Below, piece by piece: positions 1 through 5,306 of a stretch of 5,306 bases of DNA. Position 1 is the stretch's first letter. Each line of letters starts with the position of its first letter. Source of the stretch: Solobacterium sp. GTDB taxonomy: Bacteria; Bacillota_I; Bacilli_A; Erysipelotrichales; Erysipelotrichaceae. The DNA is taken from positions 1 to 5,306 of the forward strand of contig JAEEHG010000235.1 of NCBI GenBank assembly GCA_016280695.1, read 5' to 3'. The translations under genes and the position numbers were made by a program. Under the pieces are notes generated by a model. It was not told where the DNA came from and ran no database searches. It saw only the letters and a list, made by a program, of their open reading frames with translations.

Positions 1-1660
1 GCAGCGGTCGATCAGCGCGATTGTCGATATCACCAACTATGTCATGATGGACGTCGGCCAGCCGTCCCACGCCTATGACAGGACGCATGTCGAAGGGGAT
101 AAAATCATTGTCCGGACTGCGAAGAAGGATGAAAAACTGCTTTTGCTGGACCACAACACCATTGACCTGACCGAAGAGGACCTGGTCATCTGCGATGCGA
201 ATGACGCGATGAACCTGGCCGGCATCCGCGGCGGCGCCAAGGATTCCATCCTGCCGGAAACCACCAGCATCATTCTGGAAATTGCCAACTTCACAGCCCA
301 GACAGTCCGTCATACCGGGGCCCGGTTCAACGAGAAGACCGACGCCTCCATCCGGTATGAAAAGAACCTGGATACCCAGCGGGTCGATCAGGGCCTGGCT
401 GTCTGCCTGCAGCTGTTCAGGGAGATCTTCCCGGAGTGCAAGGTTACGGCGTTTGCGGACGTCTACCCGGTCAAGACCGAACAGGAACATATCGATGTCA
501 CCCAGGAATTCCTGGATGTCCGCTTGGGCAAGGTGCTCAGCCGTGAGACGATCGAAAAGGTGCTCACCGGCATCGGCTATGAAGTCGAATTTGATAACGG
601 TACCTACCATGTGACGGTCCCGGTATGGCGGAGCACGGGCGATGTCTCCATCAAGGATGACGTCATGGGCGATATTGCCAGACTCCTGAGCTTCGAGAGC
701 TTCGAGGAACAGCCGCTGACCGTCAAGTTCGAAAACTCCGTCATCCAGCGTCAGGAAACCCTGGAGAGGAGGCTGCGGGAGTATCTGGCATACCGCTGCG
801 GTTTCAATGAGATCTTCACATATCCATGGGTGGACGAGAAGTTTATCCGGGCCGCGAAGATCGATACTGACAAGTGTGTCCGCCTGGCTACACCGCCGTC
901 GGAAGAACTGGCCATCCTGCGCTCCTCGCTGATCCCGGGCGCGCTCGAGTCGGTGGCGAAGAACCTGCGTTACTTTGATTATTTCCGGATCTTCGAAGTC
1001 GCCCAGGTCTTTGAAAAGGGCGAATACCATGAGTCCTCGGAGGATGAAGTCCTGCCGGTGCACAGGAAGCTGCTGACCGGCAGCATCACCGGCAAGGATC
1101 CGGCCAAAATCTTCTATGAACTCAAGGGTGTGCTGGAACAGATGGCTGCCTACTGCCATATGGAAAACTTCAGCATGGAACAGAAGGAACAGCCGGCCTG
1201 GGCTGACCGGAATGCCTGGCTGAACCTGACCCTGGACAACCGGGTCATCGGTTCCATGGGCCTGGTGTGTGTCAGCACGATGAATGACGTGAAGATCAAG
1301 CGGACCAACGTTGCCCTGTTTGAACTCAATGTGGACAGCCTCAAAGCGTTCGCATCCCGGACAAACGAATTCCGCCACCTGCCGCTGTATCCGCTGGTTG
1401 AGAAGGACCTCTCGGTTACCGTTGACAAGGCCGTCACCTGGAAGGCCATCAGCGATGCCATCGGCTCAAGAGTCAAGGAACTCGAGTTCATCGAGGAATA
1501 CCATGGCAACCAGGTGCCGGAAGGCAAGAAGTCCGTTACGATGAGAGTGTGGATTGGCAACGATGACAGCACGATGACATCCGAGCAGATCGACCAGAAG
1601 ATGGAGAGCATCCTCAAGACACTGCACAAGCGCTGCGAGGCCGAACTGAGAACCGAATAA
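1..1660 (+). CDS. pheT: Phenylalanine--tRNA ligase beta subunit, C-terminal two-thirds (5' end outside window)
   Basis: PheT pairs with PheS as an (alpha-beta)2 enzyme that charges tRNA-Phe in the cytoplasm; the beta subunit carries editing and tRNA-binding domains. The frame is open from base 2 and gives 552 visible residues. The family is usually about 800, so roughly 250 N-terminal residues (tRNA-binding OB fold, start of B3/B4) are missing on the left. The ATG at 44 is internal, because the family motif DITNYV precedes it. Visible order: B3/B4 editing domain (about 1-150; GQPSHAYD, the Glu in IILEIANF and TDASIRYE are kept, so editing looks intact), B5 domain (about 164-235), synthetase-like core (about 236-450; FTYPW near 272, LRSSLIPG near 305) and FDX-ACB anticodon-binding domain (458-552; YPLVEKDLSV, EGKKSVTMRV). 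B5 departs from the usual metal-ligand pattern (see findings). A terminator follows directly, so pheT ends its operon. Confidence 0.96.
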   Translation, partial: QRSISAIVDITNYVMMDVGQPSHAYDRTHVEGDKIIVRTAKKDEKLLLLDHNTIDLTEEDLVICDANDAMNLAGIRGGAKDSILPETTSIILEIANFTAQTVRHTGARFNEKTDASIRYEKNLDTQRVDQGLAVCLQLFREIFPECKVTAFADVYPVKTEQEHIDVTQEFLDVRLGKVLSRETIEKVLTGIGYEVEFDNGTYHVTVPVWRSTGDVSIKDDVMGDIARLLSFESFEEQPLTVKFENSVIQRQETLERRLREYLAYRCGFNEIFTYPWVDEKFIRAAKIDTDKCVRLATPPSEELAILRSSLIPGALESVAKNLRYFDYFRIFEVAQVFEKGEYHESSEDEVLPVHRKLLTGSITGKDPAKIFYELKGVLEQMAAYCHMENFSMEQKEQPAWADRNAWLNLTLDNRVIGSMGLVCVSTMNDVKIKRTNVALFELNVDSLKAFASRTNEFRHLPLYPLVEKDLSVTVDKAVTWKAISDAIGSRVKELEFIEEYHGNQVPEGKKSVTMRVWIGNDDSTMTSEQIDQKMESILKTLHKRCEAELRTE

Positions 1661-1665
1661 CAGTG

Positions 1666-1688
1666 AAAGAGGCCGGAAGGCCTCTTTT
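1666..1688 (+). terminator. Intrinsic terminator of pheT
   Basis: A perfect 9-bp stem, AAAGAGGCC (1666-1674) with GGCCTCTTT (1679-1687), is closed by a GGAA loop of the GNRA class. The stem can extend outward by G1665-T1688 wobble and T1664-A1689. The downstream arm runs into TTTT, giving the U-tract. It starts five bases after the pheT stop codon, so it separates pheT from the next gene. Confidence 0.92.
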
Positions 1689-1698
1689 ATCACGTTGT

Positions 1699-1727
1699 TT
1701 GTCAGCAGTTAGGAATCCTGCTACTAT
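1699..1727 (+). promoter_or_regulatory. Extended -10 sigma-A-type promoter for the lysozyme gene
   Basis: TTGTCA (1699-1704, five of six to the -35 consensus) is followed after exactly 17 bases by TACTAT (1722-1727, four of six to the -10 consensus). TG at 1719-1720 makes an extended -10 (TGnTACTAT). It lies just past the pheT terminator, where a new promoter is expected. The predicted start is about 1731-1735, on or next to the ATG at 1735. The spacer contains a short inverted repeat. This is read by eye against the consensus and not scored. Confidence 0.66.
1704..1722. repeat. Short inverted repeat in the promoter spacer (possible operator)
   Basis: AGCAG (1704-1708) and CTGCT (1718-1722) are perfect 5-bp inverted arms around a 9-base centre. 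That centre overlaps a second small palindrome, AGGA-A-TCCT (1711-1719). The arms touch the last base of the -35 and the first base of the -10, which is where a repressor would block RNA polymerase. Arms this short can arise by chance, so an operator role is only a suggestion. Confidence 0.28.
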
Positions 1728-1734
1728 TTTGAGG

Positions 1735-3198
1735 ATGAGCGGACCGGAGAAAAACGAGGCTGTATCGGCTGAACCGGCAGTGATCATGCCGAAAAAAAGG
1801 CGCTGGCCATGGCTGGTGCTGGTTTTCCTGCTGGCCGCGTCCGGGGTTATATGGCATTTCCGGCTGTATGAACCGTATCTGCCGGAACCGGCTGAAGAAA
1901 CCGCGGAACCTGTCCCGGAAACAATTCTGTTTGAAGCCTATCCGACCCCGGTGCAGGAATACGGAACGGCGTTCCGGCCGGTCCAGGTGGTCAGGGCCCA
2001 TGACGGTGAGCTGTCTGTGCAGAAAGAACCGGATATGACCCGGATCGGTGAACAGACGGCCGAGTTCCTTGTGCGGAAGAAACGGGCTGACGGCAGCGTC
2101 ATCGAACAGGTCTTCCCGGTGACGGTCACCATCCGGGATACCCGAAAGCCGGTCATCGAACTGAAAGAAGAGGACATCGTTCTGGATACAGGCGAGGCCT
2201 TTGATATCACTGCGGCAGTGGAAAGGGTATATGACCGGGTTGACGGAGACCTGGCCTATGCCGAAGAAGAACAGGCGGCCAGCTGGACATTCACATCGGA
2301 ACCGGATCCGGATGTGCCGGGTGTCTATGAAGTGACGATCATTGCCACGGACAGGAACGGTCTTACTGCCCGGGCTGTCTGCCGGGTTACCGTAACCGGC
2401 CCGGATGTCCCGGAAAAGACGGCGGAACCGAAAGAAACGGAAGAACCGGACGAAGACCAGGATACGACGCCGCCGGTGATCCGGCTGAAGTTCCTGCAGG
2501 TGGAAATCAGACAGAATGAAGCCTACGGCATTGACGACAATATCATCTCGATTACCGATGAAACCGATGGTGCACTGCCGTACAGCGATACCCTGGTGCC
2601 GGGCAGTTACAGTGTCAGGGGCGGCATTGACGTGCGCCGCAGCGGTGTATACAGCGTGACCCTGACCGCCATGGACAAGGCCGGCAACCAGAGCTCCGCG
2701 GTCTTCACGGTAACCGTAAAGGAAGCGGAACAGACGCCGGAACCTGAGACGCCGGCGTCGGCCCCGGCCGTGAATCTTTCCGGCGGCACTGCGCAGGAAC
2801 AGATTATGAATTACATCACGGGGACGATAGGCCTGAACCGGGATGCCGCGTGCGGCATTGTAGCGCATATGCGGCATGAGTCTTCCCTCAACCCGCAGGC
2901 CTATAACCCGTCCGGATACTATGGTCTCTGCCAGTGGGGCGGGGGCCGCTATGAAAACCTGATGATCTGGTGCGGGGCAAACGGCTTGGACTATACAACC
3001 ATCGGCGGCCAGCTGCAGTTCATTAACATGGAACTGAGCGGGGCATACGCAGGCGTGCTGTCACAGCTGCAGAGCGTGGAGGACAGTGCCGACGGGGCAT
3101 ATGACGCCGCCTGGGCGTTCGGCATGAGCTACGAGGTCAGCGGGGAATACCTGGCTGACCTGGCCGGACAGACCGCCCGGAGCCTCTATGGTGAATAA
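1735..3198 (+). CDS. Membrane-anchored Ig-like/DUF5011-type protein with C-terminal phage-tail-type lysozyme domain
   Basis: Probable cell-surface peptidoglycan hydrolase of 487 residues. The N-terminus is cytoplasmic and basic (KKRR, 20-23), followed by one hydrophobic span (about 24-42) with no clear cleavage site, so the rest should lie outside on a membrane anchor. After an acidic Pro/Glu linker come three beta-rich Ig-like modules at about 64-135, 138-220 and 244-329. The last two share PVIxL, DxxDGxLxY and GVYxVT, typical of DUF5011/HYR-like spacers. PET-rich linkers lie at 223-243 and 330-345. Residues 353-487 match the phage tail lysozyme family: AACGIVAHMRHESS with likely catalytic E382, then YNPSGYYGLCQWGGGR and QLQFINMEL. 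Start choice: an in-frame GTG at 1663 lies before the terminator and promoter, so ATG 1735 is preferred. ATG 1786 (residue 18) would keep the anchor, but neither has a well-spaced ribosome binding site. No phage genes adjoin it. The substrate is inferred from the family. Confidence 0.85.
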   Translation: MSGPEKNEAVSAEPAVIMPKKRRWPWLVLVFLLAASGVIWHFRLYEPYLPEPAEETAEPVPETILFEAYPTPVQEYGTAFRPVQVVRAHDGELSVQKEPDMTRIGEQTAEFLVRKKRADGSVIEQVFPVTVTIRDTRKPVIELKEEDIVLDTGEAFDITAAVERVYDRVDGDLAYAEEEQAASWTFTSEPDPDVPGVYEVTIIATDRNGLTARAVCRVTVTGPDVPEKTAEPKETEEPDEDQDTTPPVIRLKFLQVEIRQNEAYGIDDNIISITDETDGALPYSDTLVPGSYSVRGGIDVRRSGVYSVTLTAMDKAGNQSSAVFTVTVKEAEQTPEPETPASAPAVNLSGGTAQEQIMNYITGTIGLNRDAACGIVAHMRHESSLNPQAYNPSGYYGLCQWGGGRYENLMIWCGANGLDYTTIGGQLQFINMELSGAYAGVLSQLQSVEDSADGAYDAAWAFGMSYEVSGEYLADLAGQTARSLYGE

Positions 3199-3200
3199 AG

Positions 3201-3227
3201 AAAAAATACTGTTGTGAAACAGCATTT
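3201..3227 (-). terminator. Rho-independent terminator of the GH2 gene, possibly bidirectional
   Basis: On the - strand the RNA would read AAAUGCUGUU, loop UCAC, then AACAGUAUUU followed by more U. The 10-bp stem has one G-U wobble and ends in a six-T run (3206-3201). It overlaps the GH2 stop codon (3226-3228). On the + strand the wobble becomes an A-C mismatch and the tail is the weaker ATTTATT, so it would stop the lysozyme transcript less efficiently. It fills the 27-bp gap between the convergent genes. Confidence 0.77.
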
Positions 3228-5306
3228 ATTCATCCAGGGATAATTCTGCCTGCAGACTTCCGGCAGAGATATGTATAACTGCGTCTTCCGTCCCGGTTTT
3301 CTTAAGAATCACCAGGGCCCTGCCGCGGAAGAGATTCCGTTCCGCGTAGTGCGGATCTTCCGGTACATACCGGTCAATGTCAGCCGGATCGCCGTTATCG
3401 GTCCCCAGGATCACAGCACCTGCACCGGCCGTAATCTGCAGGCGGTCAGAAGCGCTGACACATTCGTTGCCGTCCGCATCCTGCAGCGAGATTTCCACGT
3501 AAACGGGTTTGCCGTCCGCTGCCGGGGTGACCTGCTTCAGCACAAGGACGGCCGGCTCGCCATAGGTGCTGACCGTACCGCGGCCGGTGGTATTTTCAAT
3601 CGTCTGCCCATTTTCATCATAGCCGACGGCCTGCAGGGTGCCGGGCGTATACGGGACATCCCAGGTGTAATAGAGATGGCCTTCGCATTCCCGGTATGTA
3701 TAGCCCAGGCCTGTTGTTATTGTTTCATAGGCCTTGCGGTCGAGTGATTCCCCGTTCAGGAACAGTTCCACGGCCGGGGCATTGCTGTAGACAACGACAC
3801 GGACCGTGCCGTCCGGCCTGACCATGATGTCTTCCGCATTCCAGTCCGGCAGGATATGCAGCGTCGTATCATTCCGGTTCCACTGGCTGCGGTAGAAATA
3901 ATAGGTATCCTTCGGGAAACCGGCAGTGTCGATGACACCGAAATAGGAAGACTTCGGCAGGGGCGCTTCCCCGGTCACCGGACCGGTCCCGTGACCGTTC
4001 CAGGGTTCCGGCTCACCGATGTAGTCAAAGCCGGTCCAGATGAATTCCCCGGCCAAATAATCCAGGGTGATGACATCCTTCCAGGCTGCTTCCGCGGTAC
4101 TGCCCCATTCGACAGAGGCATTGTCAAATGAAGTGATTTCATAGGCACTGCGGTCTATGCCGTCGGTGTAATAGGTGCTGCGGGAAGTGAAGGCGGAAGC
4201 TGTTTCCGAACCGTACAGGCACCAGCCCGGGTGATTGGCATGGATACTGTCATACTGGCTGTCATGGGCATAGTTCAGGCCGATGATGCCACTGTCAGCG
4301 GCCAGGGTTTCATCCATTGCCGTATGATGCGGGCTCTGTTCCAGCATGTTGTTGTCCCCGACGGTAACCGGCCGGCTGCTGTCCTCTTCCCTGATCCAGC
4401 GGGTAATCTCTTCCGTCCAGTAGGGGTATTCCGAGGTATCGCCGCCATGGTTGTTCATCAGTTCATTGCCGATGGACCAGGCCAGCACCGACGGGTTGTT
4501 GCGGGCCCGGCGCACCATTTCGCGGACGTCGTATTCTGCCCACAGTTCACCTTCGTCCGCATTGAGGATCGTGTTGTCCGCCGCGATTTCCTGCCGGAAG
4601 ATTACCCCGTAGTCATAGAAGTTGCCGTTCTTGGAATACAGCCAGGTATCAAACGCTTCCTCAATCAGCAGGAAGCCTTTTTCATCACACAGCCGGCGCA
4701 GTGTATCAGACGCGGGGTTATGCGTGGAACGGATGGCGTTGACCCCCATGTCTTTCAGCAGGTCGAGCTGTCTGCCGAGCGCGGTTTCATCTTCCACGGC
4801 ACCCAGTGCACCCTGGTCATGGTGCAGGCAGACACCCTGCAGCTTCACCGGCTGACCGTTGAGTGTAAAGCCGTGGTCCGGGTCAAAGGAAGTCTCACGG
4901 AACCCATACGGGATTTCCATGTGATCCAGCAGCTGCCCGCCGGCGAGCACACCGGTTTCCACGGTATAGAGATACGGATCTTCCGGGCTCCACAGCCGGA
5001 TATTGTCCGGGGTCAGGGTCAGCGTACAGGTCGAAGCCGTATTTGTCCTTACGGTAAAATCACTGATTGTTTCTTCTGCCACGGTTGTTCCATCGGGTGT
5101 CCTCAGACGGCAGACAATCTCGGTTTCAGCATCCTTACCGGTATTGTTGTCCAGGGTGATCTCCGCCTGCACGGCAGTATTGTCCAGGTTTGTCAACACG
5201 AAGCCGTAACGGCTGATATGCACCGGGTTCAGGGCGGAAACCGTCACATGGCGGAAGATGCCGCTGCCGGAATACCACCGGCTGCTGGGGACGGAGTGGT
5301 CCACCC
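3226..5306 (-). CDS. Glycoside hydrolase family 2 beta-galactosidase, BgaA/BIF3-like (5' end outside window)
   Basis: Retaining exo-glycosidase that most likely removes terminal beta-linked galactose. The 692 visible residues begin inside the GH2 sugar-binding domain: the first motif, SSRWYSGSGIFR (7-18), is normally preceded by most of that jelly-roll, so the GTG at 5304 is internal. Order: end of the sugar-binding domain (1-27), GH2 Ig-like domain (about 29-130), TIM barrel (about 137-475; GVCLHHD at 157-163, acid/base E281 in WSIGNEL, nucleophile E367 in YGSETAS, then FIWTGFDYIGEP at 421-432), a DUF4982-type domain (about 485-575; VELFLNGESL) and a GH2 C-terminal Ig-like domain (about 580-692; ILGTDNGDPAD). 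The NGHGTGPVTG and YFGVIDTAGF stretches resemble Bifidobacterium BIF3 and pneumococcal BgaA enzymes, which favours galactosidase; I saw no NxK motif of beta-glucuronidases. No LPXTG, FIVAR or carbohydrate-binding module follows. Whether it is exported cannot be seen without the N-terminus. Confidence 0.93.
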   Translation of the reverse strand, partial: VDHSVPSSRWYSGSGIFRHVTVSALNPVHISRYGFVLTNLDNTAVQAEITLDNNTGKDAETEIVCRLRTPDGTTVAEETISDFTVRTNTASTCTLTLTPDNIRLWSPEDPYLYTVETGVLAGGQLLDHMEIPYGFRETSFDPDHGFTLNGQPVKLQGVCLHHDQGALGAVEDETALGRQLDLLKDMGVNAIRSTHNPASDTLRRLCDEKGFLLIEEAFDTWLYSKNGNFYDYGVIFRQEIAADNTILNADEGELWAEYDVREMVRRARNNPSVLAWSIGNELMNNHGGDTSEYPYWTEEITRWIREEDSSRPVTVGDNNMLEQSPHHTAMDETLAADSGIIGLNYAHDSQYDSIHANHPGWCLYGSETASAFTSRSTYYTDGIDRSAYEITSFDNASVEWGSTAEAAWKDVITLDYLAGEFIWTGFDYIGEPEPWNGHGTGPVTGEAPLPKSSYFGVIDTAGFPKDTYYFYRSQWNRNDTTLHILPDWNAEDIMVRPDGTVRVVVYSNAPAVELFLNGESLDRKAYETITTGLGYTYRECEGHLYYTWDVPYTPGTLQAVGYDENGQTIENTTGRGTVSTYGEPAVLVLKQVTPAADGKPVYVEISLQDADGNECVSASDRLQITAGAGAVILGTDNGDPADIDRYVPEDPHYAERNLFRGRALVILKKTGTEDAVIHISAGSLQAELSLDE

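Noticed and set aside
1150..1629. A 159-codon open frame on the - strand within pheT.
   Set aside because: It is antisense to the conserved PheT core and FDX-ACB domain and has a Ser/Leu/Arg-rich shadow composition without recognisable motifs.
1663..1734. In-frame GTG at 1663 (and TTG at 1729) as an earlier start for the lysozyme gene.
   Set aside because: GTG 1663 lies upstream of the pheT terminator stem and of the predicted promoter, and the added residues resemble no known sequence. TTG 1729 would lie upstream of the predicted transcription start.
2404..2466. A DNA-level tandem repeat in the Pro/Glu/Thr linker (GAACCG, GAAACG, GAAGAACCG units).
   Set aside because: The units are short and irregular and follow from the PET-rich amino-acid content; no exact tandem array could be traced.
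1702..2877. A 391-codon open frame on the - strand, antisense to the lysozyme gene.
   Set aside because: Its product is rich in Arg, His, Phe and Asp with no domain-like motif, as expected for the mirror of a gene using many GGN, CGG and GAA codons. The + strand frame encodes recognisable domains over the same bases and has a promoter.
1735..3198. A prophage remnant or tail module, suggested by the phage-type lysozyme domain.
   Set aside because: No tail, tape-measure, holin, integrase or attachment-site sequence is visible, and the gene carries a membrane anchor and its own promoter beside housekeeping pheT.
3271..3747. A 158-codon + strand frame opposite the GH2 C-terminal domains.
   Set aside because: The - strand frame here encodes clear DUF4982-type and GH2 C-terminal motifs; the + frame has no motif or ribosome binding site and lies immediately after a hairpin.

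Overview
The window looks like chromosomal DNA of a moderately high-GC member of the Bacillota, roughly 55% G+C by eye. The PheT sequence type, a membrane-anchored lysozyme with Ig-like spacers, and a BgaA/BIF3-type beta-galactosidase together suggest a gut or mucosal lineage such as the Erysipelotrichales or a relative. That placement is inference; there is no rRNA or other marker here. No tRNA, rRNA, CRISPR array, insertion sequence or phage structural module is visible.

Layout from left to right: (1) the 3' two-thirds of pheT, the phenylalanyl-tRNA synthetase beta subunit, on the + strand, ending at 1660 and followed at once by a textbook intrinsic terminator (1666-1688). (2) A short intergenic stretch with a convincing extended -10 promoter (1699-1727) whose predicted start point falls at or next to the ATG at 1735. 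The gene that follows (1735-3198, +) encodes an N-terminally membrane-anchored protein with three Ig-like/DUF5011-type modules and a C-terminal phage-tail-type lysozyme domain. (3) A 27-bp tail-to-tail gap holding a hairpin terminator best suited to the - strand. (4) A long GH2 beta-galactosidase gene on the - strand (5306-3226) whose 5' end lies beyond the right edge.

The three genes are separate transcription units. pheT is housekeeping. The other two act on polymers outside or at the surface of the cell: a probable peptidoglycan hydrolase held on the membrane by a spacer stalk, and a glycosidase of a family that removes galactose from lactose, glycans or mucin-type sugars. They are convergent, so they do not form an operon. 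The points most worth a second look are the altered metal-ligand motif in PheT, the possible leaderless start of the lysozyme gene, the domain architecture of that protein, and the GH2 enzyme's bare C-terminus. Nothing here amounts to a clearly undescribed system.
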